Of a stretch of 64,000 bases of DNA, positions 49,561-62,305 are shown piece after piece (positions within the stretch are counted from its first letter, which is position 1; the number at the start of each line of letters is the position of its first letter). The position numbers and the translations under genes are program-made. Below the pieces are notes generated by a model. That model ran no database searches. It was not told the origin of the DNA and was given only the letters and a program-made list of their open reading frames with translations. Origin of the DNA: Rhododendron vialii (lineage: Eukaryota; Streptophyta; Magnoliopsida; Ericales; Ericaceae); the NCBI RefSeq assembly GCF_030253575.1, contig NC_080558.1, positions 320,001-384,000 on the forward strand. The letters are read 5' to 3'.

Positions 49561-51590
49561 CAGAGGTTGAACCTCCAGCGTTTATGGGTCCACCTGGGGA
49601 AGACGGTATCAAATCAAATGACTTTGTGCTCCACGTTGGTAGGAATCGGCGGGTGGGTCGTAAGGGGTGACGTAAAATTACTCGTTGTGAAGGAAAATGT
49701 CAAGCTAGCGTATTGTAATGAAGTTTATTCATGTTGCTCATGCCATATTTTATCCTGCAATTTTTTGATACATATACTTCGGCCCGTTCTCTTCGATTTA
49801 ACTTAAATTTAAGATTTTTATTTTTATTTAAATTTTTTTTTGCATTTGTTAGATTTGTGCCAAATTTTTTTAGGTTATTGATTCGTTTCGATGGGAGGAA
49901 TTGAAAAAATAATTTTTTTTTTTACTTTTACCTAAATATTTTGAAGAAATAATCATTTTTAGCAACGGAAAAAAAAAATATTTTTGCAAATACTACCGGT
50001 TAAAAAAAACAGAAAACAACGATACAAACAAAATGAAACAAAAAAGAAAATCCGCCTGGTAGGCATCATATGCATCTATGTATTTGATTGGGTTCGAACC
50101 TCATTAAATAAATACAACTAATAATGCTGCCTTTCATCGAAAAAAGCCATATTGGTACCTCATTCCGCATGCTCAATATAGCATTCAACACAATATTGGA
50201 TGCAAATTAATAAATCCCACACGCTTATTGGTGTACTTTTGTATGTGAAGTACATGCATGATCGATCACCTATTATTCGACTGTACAGTACAGACCAGCT
50301 ACCAAACACACATATTTATTTCTTGTGATTCTCCTCCATTAACTTGCATGTGCCCGGCCACAATGGGTTCAGATACTAGCTTGCTAGCTAGTGTCCAAAG
50401 AGCATCATTTTTTGGTTCCAAGCATCCGAAGGGAATCATTACGTAGGAGACAAAGGTCCTTAATTGGCATTGTTTACCAATACTCAATAGAATACAAAAT
50501 GGTTGTTGATTTTGTCACTTCTTTTTTTGCTAACGTCACTCTCATGTAAGTGTGTTTTTGGTGCAAAAATAAATTTGCAGGGGAGTAACGTTAACAAAAA
50601 AAGAGAGTGGCAAAATCATTTCCTTACAAAATTTGATATTATTGCGATAATGGCTAGTTAGCTATTAGTTCGTTAATTAAAAGATGCCCTACTGTAATTC
50701 ATTGCATGCCTAAGTTTTGTGAAACTCATACCAAACCGTTATGAAATTCCGTTATGTAATTCCGTCGTAATTAACATTATAAAGGTCATCTCAATGCAGA
50801 AGACTTTCAATTATAGCTTAAAAGTGGTGGTACAGGTATGGACTTGATGGCCACTAATTTTGAATAAACAAATTGATTTACGCTTGCCATGACGTTGGAG
50901 AATTCTACCATGACGCATTGGAGATAAACAGATCTTGATATCACAATTGTGTCCTAATCAAGTACATTTGCAATTGTGGATCAAAAAAAAAAAGTACATT
51001 TGCAATTTAACTACTTGTTTGGAACTTAGAGAAAAGAAAGAAAAAAAGGAAAAGAAAATTTTGAAGAAAGTGTGGAGAAAAATTTTACAGTTCTGAATTC
51101 TTTGTTTTTTTTTTTTATAAATTTTCTTTCCTATTTCCTCTCTAATAAAACAAGGGAAATTATTTTCTTTACTGTAGTTAATCCTTTGTTTTGTACAATA
51201 TATGTTGGAGGCTAAAAAATGTGTACACATAGAAATTAGCATTTTGTTGAAGGAGCAAAACACTTTATTTTATTTTATTTGCTAAGTAAAAAGGTTGAGA
51301 GAAGAAGGCCACAGTTACAACTCTCCTCTAGAACGAGAGGGACTTGCAACCACCATAATATATTGAAGGAGCAAAACTATTTGAGCACCAAAGTATATAT
51401 TCCCCATTTGATAAAAAAAGAAGAAGATAATTAGAGGCCGGTCCTCCTTTCTAGCCTCGGTATGATCCCAACCTTGAAATATTTTTCTGAAGCTGGAGGG
51501 CTCGGGTATGTTGGGTGATGGACGTTTTTGCCCTTTTTCGGGTTTACTATATATAGGCTTGTTTTCAAAAGAATATTGACGGAGAGAGAA
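49561..51590. other. intergenic, no gene recognised
   Basis: AT-rich with several homopolymer T or A runs (for example 49910-49925 and 51105-51117). Nothing coding is supported. Confidence 0.5.
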
Positions 51591-51720
51591 GACAGATAGA
51601 GAGAGAGAGAGAGTGCGCGATCGCGATCGCGATCGTGAGAGCGATCTCGAGAGAGAGAGAGAGAGAGAGAGAGATCGCGATAGAGAGAGCGATTGATGTC
51701 TAGCTTGAGCGATTGATGTT
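51590..51720. repeat. GA microsatellites around a GCGATC tandem
   Basis: GA runs at about 51596-51614 and 51645-51674 bracket an alternating GCGATCGCGATCGCGATC tract (about 51615-51634), which is self-complementary in each 6-bp unit. Confidence 0.85.
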
Positions 51721-51964
51721 CGATTGAGAGGAGGAATTGCGTTGGATTGAGATTCAATCGATCTGTTGAGGTATTTTTGAGTATGTTGTTAGATTTGATT
51801 AGTTATTCAGTTGATGTACTTTTCATTTAGCAGTGATATATATTGCTTTGTGATTCGTTGTAGCTTTGTGGTGCGTGAGGAGATACAGGTTGATGGAGTC
51901 GAGCAGATGAGGTATTTAATATCGTTTTTGTTGGTAAATTTGTTTATTTCAGTGTTTATGTGAT

Positions 51965-52760
51965 TGTTTTGATATATGAGAACTGTTTTTAGATCTATGA
52001 GAACTGGTTTCTGAATTACGAGAGCTAGTGTCTAAACTATGAGAACTATTTTTTGAACTATGAGAACTAGTTTTCGAACTATGAGAACTGTTTTCTGAAC
52101 AATGTTTCAGTAGAAAAATACACAGTTCTCATAGACAGATGTCATGTATAATACACAATTCTCATAGAAAAATACACAGTTCTCATAGAAAAATACAATG
52201 TTCCAGTAGAAAATACACAATTCTTATAGACAAATCTCATGTATAATACACAATTCTCATAGAAAAATACATTGTTCTGATAAACAGTTCTCGCAGAAAA
52301 TACACAGTTCTCATGGATAAGTATGATGACGTGTAACTTTTTAAAAATGTATTCTTTCGGAACAGAATACACAGTTCAAATCTTGTAAGTCTTCTTGTGT
52401 CCCGTTAAATATATGAACAAAAGTTAGATAGAGTGTTTACGTTGTCTCATCATAGGTATAGTACACAGTTCTCATAGAAAAATAAACAGTTCTCATAGAC
52501 AGATGTCATGTATAATACACAATTCTCATAGAAAAAACTCAAAAATGAAAAACCTAAAGCGAAACCATCGAAAGTGCTCATTATCCTGACCTCTTCGCCG
52601 CCGGATAAGTGGCTAGTCTCCTCCTTGAAGGAGCTGATCGAGAACAGTTCACATAGAACCCTACACACAATTCACATAACTCGAAAACACATACTTCACA
52701 TAGACGCAACACGTTTTTGAGAGTTAGGGTTCTCATATACATATTTTACAGTTCGCATAA
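51965..52760. repeat. short-repeat array (ATGAGAACTG / CAGTTCTCAT) that reverses polarity
   Basis: Six units of the form ctATGAGAACTgxTTT lie on the plus strand at about 51975-52095. After a junction near 52100, about eight units of the reverse form ACAcAGTTCTCATAGAaAAAT follow to about 52320, and three more at 52460-52535. Looser relatives (CAGTTCACATAG) continue to about 52760. A longer phrase, CATAGACAGATGTCATGTAT, occurs twice (about 52128 and 52496), showing higher-order duplication. No protein is recognised. Confidence 0.8.
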
Positions 52761-52827
52761 ACTTTCGATATTCTTTAATGTACATACCTTTCTTTGCCAT
52801 ATTGAAATGTTGTTGCCTGATCGATTG

Positions 52828-52830
<3 letters not shown>

Positions 52831-52868
<38 letters not shown>
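52831..52868. repeat. (GA)n microsatellite
   Basis: About 19 GA units at the right margin of the AGAACTG-array region. Confidence 0.9.
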
Positions 52869-52871
<3 letters not shown>

Positions 52872-53454
52872 GTTGAGCAGAAGAGTTAGGGTTCTGTAGC
52901 GGTAGAGTTAGGGTGGTTCTGTAGTGGTTGGGGAGAGAGAAGGTTTTGTTGAGCCGTATGGAGAGGATTCAGGAACGTGACTCGCGAGGTGTATTTTTGA
53001 CCCGCGAGAGGATCCGAAATGCTTGTTTTGACCCGCGAGGGGTATTTTTGTCCACAATGTAGCGCCGGGACTAAGGGGGGTATAGAATATTTTGTGCTGG
53101 ACTGAATTAGGTCCGAGCCTAATTTTTTGGGCTGGCCTAAAAATCCCCCCCAAAAAAAAAGTATATTCCCCCATCCACGTCGAATTATCACCATGGCCCA
53201 TAGGGTTTCAGGCTCAGGCCCATATGTAATTGTCTTGGACACCGAGGAATACCGATATTGGGCCATTAAGGCCTCATTCAAGCCTGGTTGTTCAAAGTTC
53301 GATAGCCCACTGGTCATTTCGTAATTACAATGAGATGATGAAGCTGCCTTCGGTAATTCTGGTACATTAGATCGAACCCTAATTCCCAATTTCACAGTAC
53401 TTAACCCAAGCTGCTACCTCGCCTTTCTTCATGCCCTTCACATGAGCGCTCGCT

Positions 53455-53476
53455 CGCTCGCTCTCTCTCTCATATG

Positions 53477-53520
<44 letters not shown>
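53455..53520. repeat. CT-rich microsatellite with GCTC start
   Basis: GCTC tetramers pass into CT runs, with two ATATGTA inserts. Could be a transcribed leader, but no gene follows convincingly. Confidence 0.8.
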
Positions 53521-53524
<4 letters not shown>

Positions 53525-55800
53525 GTATCTATGTACAAATTTATTTTCCGATTGATAAATTGCCTATTGATGGAAACCTTTCGTTGGATTTAGTGGGAAG
53601 GTTTTCTGTCATCTGTTTGCATATGCATATAGATAGGCACAGATTTAGTGCAGGGGAGTTGAGTCACTTCGTCTTAAATCTTTCCAGGCGCAGTGAATAA
53701 TCTCCGGCCAAATCTTTTTTTTTCCACAATTTTTTTTTCTTTCTGGTCGCACGCCAATTTCGAAAATTGTAACTATTTTGTGTTTCATGAATAGACTGTT
53801 GAGCAAATTCATTTATGTCGTCGCAAATTATCTTCTTTACTGAGTTTGAGAATAGGGGGGTTCCTATGATGGCATGATATCTTTGAGACCTGATTGTCTA
53901 ACCTTGATGACAAATCAAGCAATTTTCTACTGAGGACTCCGTTAACATTTGCGTATTATTTCCCCCTTTTCTTGTTTAGGTAGTGATTCAGTTCTTTGTT
54001 AATCTCCGCTGAATATGTTGAGCAAGATTTGATGTGGAATCCAGAAAGAATTGAAATGATGAAATGTGCACTGGGCTCTGAGTAGTTGTACTCCAACTAC
54101 TTTTTGATGGATAACTCCGCTGCCTAGAAAGCTATTTCTGATCTCCCTTTCTCTCTGATTTTCGGCTGGAATCAGGAATTGATGGATGCAATGATATGTT
54201 CGTTTGCCAAGAATTTCTTTAGAAATTTCATGCTGGAAATGTGTTAGATTCAAAGCATATGCACCCTAATTGAGATGAACGATGATACCTTTTTTAGGGG
54301 GAGCTATATATGTTTCACGATATGATGAAGACATGAAATTGAACGAATTGAGATGGTTTTATGTTGGATCATGTAATAGTTAAATCTTGACAAGAAATCT
54401 CACAACTAGCTTTTGCTACTCTAGCGAAATCAACTCGAGAGCAATCAATTCCAGATCCAATGTTTGGGACGCTAGTCCTATATACCAAACATGATTGCAT
54501 GCTTTCGTATAACATAAGAACAAAACTCGCAGATGAAATTCAAAGACCTTGTCGAACCCCAGTGCTAGGTTTGAGATATGTCAACTTGATTCTAGTTAGC
54601 TCATGTGACAATAATTCATACAAGCGTTGTTGTGGTTTCGGTGGAATATGTGACAAATATAAACGGAGAAAAGAATAGTCAGCTAAAAGAAACTATATAT
54701 AGTTCCTTCCCAATTGACTGACTTACTTTGTATTACAGCTGCAGAATTTTGGCTTGAATCCGTACTTTGGTTTCAATTATATTGCCCAAATTTTGGCCTG
54801 AATTCATACTTCGGAATGCTGCATATTCCTCTTCTTCCGCTGAGTGCTCGGGGGATAGAAAGCGGGGTTGGCAGCAAGCGTGATGCTTCCAATTGCATTG
54901 CCCAATACCTCAAAGTACTTTTTCATACACGCTTTGGGCCATAAGATTTGAATACACAATTTGAACTCAATGGCGGCGATATTTGTTTGATTCCAATTGA
55001 TGCTGATTTGAGTGACCATGCTTGTGACGGTTTGGAACCCTTAGGAATCCACCGTATTGGTCAAGTTTTCGTATCGCTCCAATCGCTGTTACTAACCAGT
55101 GAACCCTATTTCACTTAGAGATATCGAGAACTTGCTCCAATGGAAATTAAAATGGAGAAACAGAGTATTCAAGGGAATACAACACGGGAGGAACAAAGTA
55201 TATATATATATATAATCAGCTGAAAGGATATCGAGAGCCCCGCTCCAACACCCGAAGAACAAAGTATTCGAAAGAATACAACAAGAGAGCATTCTTGGCA
55301 TCACTTTCGACACTGCTACTGGTGGTTTCTCAACGGCCAAAAAAAATGGAGGGTTTTATTGAAGCCTATTTTTGTGAACGTGCCAAAACCATATTAGATG
55401 GCGTGGATGGCATACAGAGATGGTCTTCTCTGTATTGATTGATATGGAGAGAAGGATTTATGGTCTTCAGATGTAATTGAAGTATTTAAGAACTTCGAGA
55501 TTTACTTTGATGAGCTCTATCCAAGATTCGTGGAGGCCTTTGCTAAGAGTGGAGAAGCCGTAGAAGAACAAAATGAAGAAAGAAATTCAGTTGAAGGATT
55601 GAAGAGGCTCAAAAGATAAAGACAGGAAGTGATGACTCCTGATCATTACATTGAATCCATAACCTATTCCCCTTCTGTTGAAGGAATTCAGTTACAATTC
55701 CTTGGCTGATGTTGCACATTTTTGTACTTCTGACAAAGATTTAGGAGATGGAGATAGTTTGATCTACTTTTACTACGATGCAAATGCAACTACCTGTTAT
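53521..55800. other. intergenic or decayed gene remnants
   Basis: Less AT-rich than its surroundings, with short unrecognised open stretches. One on the plus strand at about 54460-54678 has LVLYTKHDCMLSYNIRTKLA, weakly like an F-box-associated repeat. Another at about 55460-55618 is acidic and Glu-rich (FKNFEIYFDELYPRFVEAFA). A pair of similar phrases (CGAGAACTTGCTCCAAT and CGAGAGCCCCGCTCCAAC; AACAAAGTATxxxxAAxGAATACAACA) at about 55125-55300 shows a local duplication. I can support no gene call. Confidence 0.3.
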
Positions 55801-55808
55801 TCAACAAG

Positions 55809-55809
<1 letters not shown>

Positions 55810-55847
<38 letters not shown>
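55810..55847. repeat. (AG)n microsatellite
   Basis: About 18 AG units downstream of the GDSL gene. Confidence 0.9.
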
Positions 55848-55848
<1 letters not shown>

Positions 55849-56047
55849 AAAGAATGACAGCAGGAGTCCCCCCGCAATTTTCAGAAAAAAAACTGTGACC
55901 CATAATAAGGTTTTGCAATTTGTGAAGCCTAATTCAAATAAATCATCCTCTGTAACAACATAATAAATGAAAGGAGCACGACGTGACCGTTTCCATTTGA
56001 AGTTTAACTTCACCATCTCCTGAACCAATCTCATTATGTTTCACAGT

Positions 56048-58159
56048 TCAAGATTTCATAAGGTGGCGGATATTCACCGGTGAAATATCATCAGAATCAC
56101 CATCCATCAATCGCTTTGCTATAATCACATTAGTGGCATCCGTTGGATGGTAAGGGTCCCAAAAAACGTACTTCGATCTGTCAGGACAAACTTTAGACTT
56201 TGGACCACACGGTATCAGACCCCCAAATTTACCAGCAACGGCACAACATGCTGAATTCTCAATCTCAAAACCTGTGACACAAAATGAGCAGTAATTGATC
56301 AAGAAAATTTAAGCAACTAAGATATAAACATCTGATATCTGCATTAAACGTACCATAGGATTTGTAATTTTGCACAATATCATCTACAATGCGGTAAACA
56401 TCTGCGTAAATAAACGTTGCACCCTTGAGATTTGCACTGAGTTCTGCCACGAGGTCTTTCAATGGGGCGTTGAACATCTGAGCTAGTTCATTTGGGAAAG
56501 CAACACAATTCTCTCCTGCGGATGGATTTATCTCTCTTTGGTATGGAATGCACCCGATCGGCCCAACATTTACCACAATGATCTTTCTAGCTCCCATATT
56601 GTAGAGTCTCTGAGGAATGTTACGAAATCGTTATGGAGTGTTTATTAACAAACTAGATTTTCTCTGACAATCTTCTTTTAGGTTGTTTTTGGAACTGAGG
56701 GAAAAGAATACGTAAATGATTCTTGTTCTTTAGATGGGATCATACAATGAAATAAAATCTCTTATTCTTTTTCCGCTCGCCTGCACAAATCCAAGACCTA
56801 ATACAGCCTCACGGTCTCACCCCTGTTTGATTCACGGATAAGATTACATGGGATAAGCTACCCTGGTAAACATATCCCAAAGAGGATAATTTTTGTCTTT
56901 TGAAAACTAGCATCCGGTGTATGTTGCCTCCACCGGGACAAAATAATCCTAATTACTACACATGCAAGATAAAATGATCACTTGAGATTGCTTATCCTCG
57001 TATCCTGGACCACTTGCACTATCAAACGTAGAATTATTATGACAGATTGTTTGTCCAATCCTGCTATTTTATCTGCGAAACAAACACTTATGTAGTGGCA
57101 AGCGTGGAATACCGTTAGTTGTAATCTAAATCTTGAGATCAAGGCATCCACAAACGTCTGTGGAGAAATCAACTTTTGCTCAACCGTTGAGAGAACGGGT
57201 ACTAGGTAGTTGTTGATGAAATCATTTGAGCCCATTGTTATCGAGTAGAGAGCCCTATTGAACAGCTTCATCGCTGCTGGAGAACCTATGCTTGAGATAA
57301 TGTCTTGTCTGGTGTTTGCAAAGTTATCCATCTGTGCGTCCAAGTTGATCCTACCACCCTGTGGAGTCGATATGCACGTTAGTGCCTGTCAAATCTATTT
57401 GTGTATATGTACTTAACATGTAGTAGCTTGCAAGAATATGCACTTGATTTCACATGACTTCAATGACATAGATATGCTTGTGATCTTCAAATTCTTTTTT
57501 CAAAATTGAGACCAAGTTTATTATATATCCAAAAAGCAATCAGATCCAACATTTGTTTTTGGAGATGCACAAATATATTTTAAAAACAAAACTTATATTA
57601 AATAGAGATCAAGGAAACTCACAAAGATCTTTCCAGTATGATTTAGAATTCCACCTCCACCGGAAGCATAACTGACACCTTGCAGAACCACAGGTCCAGT
57701 GGTAGTTGGATCTAAGTATGGAGGAGTAAAATCTTTTAATCCAATTTCTTGACCTGGCAATAGGAAAAAAAGAACAAAGAACAAATAAAAGATTATTAGT
57801 ATTGTTATCAGAATCAAAATTTCTGAATCAGCTTCTACTTTCAAAATGCCAAAGCAAATAGGAGTAGCACAACAGTTTAACAAAATAGGAGTAACACAAA
57901 GCAAAAACTTGCCTACAATGTCGACTATAGTTCTTCCATTCGTGTATCGCCCTGTTGGCTTTCCAAAATCAATTCCATTAGGAATGAAGTTAGCTTTTGA
58001 GAGAGAAACAATGTAGTTGTTGTTTCCCACCTCAACCAAAGAATCTCCAAAAACAAAATTAGCTGGAACATTATCCGCCAAGCATAGCCCAGGCAAGGCC
58101 AAGACTGTCAAAAGTTGAAATGCAATCCCAACAGTTGGCATACCCAATAGAATACCCAT
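56048..58159 (-). CDS. GDSL esterase/lipase (At4g16230-like group)
   Basis: A secreted serine hydrolase of the SGNH family acting on ester or lipid substrates in the cell wall or apoplast. Five exons join in frame to 367 residues: 57913-58159, 57623-57753, 57113-57358, 56354-56609, 56048-56271. A hydrophobic signal peptide spans about residues 8-28 (VGIAFQLLTVLALPGLCLA). Block I is NFVFGDSLVEVGNNNY with nucleophile Ser40. Block II lies around GVSYASGGGGIL. Block III is GSND at 169-172, and the block V pair is Asp332/His335 in FWDPYHPT. All catalytic positions are present. Intron 1 needs a GC donor (GTAG/GCAAGT); the other three are GT-AG. A possible TATA-like element lies near 58277. The ATG at 58159 is the first in frame. 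Confidence 0.93.
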
Positions 58160-60326
58160 TTCAGTGAAAACAAAAGAGAGCAACAATATGTGCAAACACA
58201 CTCCAGGAAAAGTGATTGTAAGAAAGGGAGCAGGCTGTATTTTACATTGTTCTGTGTCCTAAATTGTACTCGCAAATGAAAATATAAAATCAAGAGGAGA
58301 ACAATGAACCCAACCGAAACAAATATTAGAAAACTTGCTTTCCTCGATACTTATGCCTTAATATACTTTCACCACCGGTGTGAATCACTCGAACCACATA
58401 TCAAACATATGGACTGCAGGTGAGGAAACTAGGCAAAAACAACACACACCAAAAGCATTATGAGCACTATCTTGTTATGGGTAATGCAAAAAACATGGAG
58501 TACGGATACAAAAACGAAAAAGAAACCAATGGAAGACACAGTTTGTATAAAATGTGATAAAAACTTACTCTTTTATAGAGCAGCTTCTGTAAAAATACAG
58601 CATGGGTGATGAAAGACTCACATTAAATGCCCTGCAAAATCAGCAACAAATCCGTGAGAAGAAAATCCATTTGGGATGGTAATTAATAATTGTGACTAGG
58701 CCCGGAAGAGGGGAGAAAACCAGACCCATATCAGAAATTTACGGAAAACTTTGCAGCTGACTCTGGAGTTTGTGAATTTGCTGAAAACATTGTAGTATAT
58801 TTTTGTAGGAAGAAGTAAATGTTTCACCTGCCAACGAACCTAACTACCCATCAAATTTTCAATCCAATCAATAGGCCTTTGTGTTTTCCATTTTTTTGGG
58901 CTGAAGATCCAATGGGACTTGACAACCTGTGCAAATTCAATGCAGTCAGTAGAACTCGCCAACTGGGCCAAGAACAACCAAAATCATAGGTATGGGCAAA
59001 GTAAAGGGTGGTATGGGCAAAGAGTATTACTATTAAGTCCTTCAAATTATAAGGGTAGTCCCATGCTCAAGATTTGGTTTTTAGTTGGGTTTTTTGATCG
59101 TGCTGGTCTCTTAATTACCACGTACTCTACTAAAAGAGCACGTCCTATATAGTGGGATTTATGGGCTGAAATAGATCCCAGACACAATTGTATGGTGGTC
59201 CATGAGAGGTATGTTTCTGCTTTCCAAATCTGTTTTTGGTTTTCCCTCTAAATCAATGGTGACTTATGATAAATCTCCTCTCTTTTTTTTTTTTTTTTGG
59301 AAGAAAATAGTACTAAAGGCATAACAGAAGATTCTTACCACTCAAAAAAAAACGAAAAAGTATGGTAATGACTGCCCTTAGAGCCGCGGATAATATCTAG
59401 AAAGTGCATTTATATATGTGAAAAAGTGTATAAAAATCTATAAATGTGTAGCGATTTTAAGTGAATGTCTAATGTTATAGATATCATTTGAAAATTTTCC
59501 ACCAATCTTAGAGTCCAGATTTTTGAAGTAGCGCACAATCTTATATACTGCATGACTAAATTGACGGGTTTTGTTTGAATTATGAATTCAAGGAGGAACT
59601 CGTACAGGTAAGTTAGAAGGGAAAGGTATGTAAGTTTGATAACCATCTCGCGCTTAGTTCTTTTTCTCTAACAATGATTCAAACAAAGTCACAGTCCTAT
59701 ATCAAAACACTATCTAAGAAAGTAAGGCCAGTATTTCCTTCAGGATTAATTGAGATGAGAATAGGAATTACATTCCTGGGATAAATTGAAACCCAGTTGG
59801 CCGTGTGACTCCTAGGAGTTTGTGTTTTGGTTTTAGTACTGGAGTTTACTCACCTGTGATGTGAGGGTATCTTGTCTTCAATAAGTAGAAAGAAGCTGAA
59901 ACTTTGAAAGCAATCCACACCCCATTTATTATAGCCATCTCTTGTTGATTACGACTCATTGAAGAATCGAAGAATTGGAATTTGAAAACGAATCAATGTT
60001 ACTGTTTGTACTTTGTAGTACTGTTTTAATTCCACCCCAAATATACTGTTTGTAAACCATTTTTTCATGTAACAAGATCTACAAGAGATGAAAATATAGC
60101 TGATAAACAAACCAAACTAGAAACTACTCAAGTTCGAGCTAGTGTTCGCTTGTTAAAAACTGATATCATAGTTCTCTCTTATTGATTATGATTCATTGAG
60201 AAAGGGCAGAATCAGAGTTTGGAAATGGAATGATGTAACAGTTTGTATTATTTTTATTTCACTCCACACCAAAATTCCGTTTGTACACACCACGTCAACA
60301 CATAAACAACGAGAAAACACCACTAC
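58160..60326. other. intergenic between GDSL and peroxidase genes
   Basis: AT-rich, with a T tract near 59283-59300. A duplicated phrase about ATTGATTATGATTCATTGA (59945-59965 and 60181-60200, with similar text after it) marks a local duplication of about 240 bp spacing. No gene is supported. Confidence 0.45.
60254..60259 (-). terminator. candidate polyadenylation signal of the peroxidase gene
   Basis: AATAAA on the minus strand, about 70 bp after the peroxidase stop codon. Confidence 0.4.
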
Positions 60327-62252
60327 TCAGCTTATCTCATTACAAACTTCTCTAATAACACCTTGATTCCCAGTAAGAACACCAGAAGAAGACAGCTTAA
60401 CAAATGCAGAAGAGAAAGCCTGAAAGAACCCATCCCGATCGGACGCGAACCATTGGACAAACGGAGCCGTTCGCGGATCCAGCGGCATCTCTGCATCGAC
60501 CCTCAGCACTCCACGGCCTCTCATGGCATTGTCATAGTATTGGTTGTCAAAAATGAGTGTAGTTGGGTCGTTGAATACAAAGCTAGTGTTTGGTGTCAAT
60601 GAGCCCAGTGGGCAGCCCGATCTTATTATCAGGTCCAGACCAGGTTCCGCAGCAGATTTGGGCTTTCCTGTTTCTGGGCTCTGGAGACGGCTTAGGATAC
60701 TTTCACAGTGACTGATTCCTAGTGTGTGGCTACCTGCATGCAAAAGGCAAAAGGGTAACGTATCAAGGTCACAAATCACCTGTTTGTCAATGACTTGTCA
60801 TTCAATGGTCCGAGACCACAAAACACAACTACGCAAATTTCGACCTAAACACTGATGTTGGTCACATGAGAAAAAGGTAGTATCTCCAGATTTCACTTTA
60901 ATGAATCGAAAATCAACAAAAGTGAGTTGTGTCCGACTCAATTAAATAGTTTTAGGTTGGACAAGACATGGCACTAATGTGCAAAAGAAAGTTTTTATGA
61001 TATTGCTTGTGAAAAAAATGTATGCAAGAGGATTTCATGCCACATATATACCCAAAATGGCCACAGATTCTTCAATGGTCATCCCATGCTTGGCAAAAAC
61101 CTGAAGCATTCCATCAACTCCGATATTTCCAGGAGGAAGCAAGGCATCAGCAAGTTTATAGCTTGGAGGGGAAATGGAATCCCTTCTTCCCAATGGAACA
61201 ATTACCAGGGGTCCTCCGGAAATCACTATCGCCTCCCGAGCAGCCAAAATGATAATGTCAGCACAGGAAACTTGCTGGGGACACGCCTCCTCCACCATTG
61301 ATTTTATTATGCCAATTGACTCCCTCTCTCGGACTCCAAAATTCTTGGATGAAGCCATCTCGGATTGCGTGGCTTGGTCATTTGGGTCAAGTAGGATAGA
61401 TGAATCACAGCCCTGCGGTCAAAAAAAGATATTTCAAACTTATGTTTGTATCATTGGCAATTTGGGCGCTAGCCCTGTTTGGCTTTGTTTTATTTATTTA
61501 TTTTGATTATAGCAAAATGTAAACAATAGAAGTTTGAAAAACATGCACGTTTTCATTTTTGCCCTTCACTGTTTTTCATGCATTTTGGAAAATGAAACAG
61601 AATTTTTTTTGAAAACCATGACAAACAGGTGTTTTGAAAAGCAGAAGACAGAGAAAGTTTGGCTCCCAAGGTGAAGCTTAAGGCCATAATGCAGCTATGT
61701 GGTTCACTTCACTAAAATGAAGATTAGCATGAAAAGATTAATCTTCAGTTTAGACGTTTGGTTTGGTAAAAGTTGATGTATTGTAGCCGAGGAAAAAAGA
61801 AGAAGTTGACGTACATTGTAAATGGAATCATCATTCATCAATTTAAGAAAAATGACCATTCTATGCTGATGAAATGGCCATTCCATTTTTCCCAAAATCA
61901 TTCCAAACCGAACACTACTTAGTTACTTTTGACATATATGCAAATGGGACATCCGTACATAGGTTTTCATTTTTACATGATAACCTGAGGCTAGCTGAGG
62001 ATGACTTGGTTTGACACAGAGAGAGAGAGAGACCTGAACTTGGCAGTCATGGAACATCAGCCTTAACAGACCAGCAGGGGAAGTTGGATCAGAGAGAGTC
62101 ATGGACTGAACTCCATCGCTAACGATGTCCTCAACTTGAGGGCATGTTCTCTCATAGAAACCATAACTAAGTTTCCCTCCTTCAACCTCGACCCAAAATG
62201 AAACCACAAATATCACTCCACATATTGTATTTCTCAAGCCCATATTTCTCAT
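60327..62252 (-). CDS. class III peroxidase, peroxidase 29-like
   Basis: A secreted haem peroxidase of the plant type, oxidising phenolics with hydrogen peroxide in the wall or vacuole. Three exons join to 328 residues: 62034-62252, 61052-61412, 60327-60733. A signal peptide covers about 1-25. The mature part starts near KLSYGFYERTCPQVE. The distal catalytic site is GLLRLMFHDCQVQGCDSS with Arg64 and His68. VSCADIIILAAREA follows, and the proximal haem ligand is His196 in GSHTLGISHC. The C-terminal part contains FDNQYYDNAMRGRGVL, and conserved Cys residues are present. Introns 1 and 3 of the classical four-exon gene are in their usual places (after HDCxVQ and in the LGSHT codon), but intron 2 is missing, giving one 361-bp middle exon. 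The wording of several motifs is closest to peroxidase 29 from memory. Confidence 0.93.
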
Positions 62253-62294
62253 GAGTAAACTTTTTGCAAGTTTGTAACTTCACAACATGGAGCG

Positions 62295-62305
62295 TTTAAA
62301 TATAG
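62295..62305 (-). promoter_or_regulatory. probable TATA box of the peroxidase gene
   Basis: CTATATTTAAA on the gene strand, about 45 bp upstream of the ATG. The leader would be short. Confidence 0.45.

Noticed and set aside
52142-52668. Minus-strand frames with repeated YENCVLYM-like phrases
   Set aside because: The repeats come from the AGAACTG DNA array; the repeated DNA is the signal, not a protein.
53999-55340. Possible F-box or hydrolase gene on either strand
   Set aside because: Only short, disconnected, weakly similar stretches; no start, domain or splice pattern could be supported.
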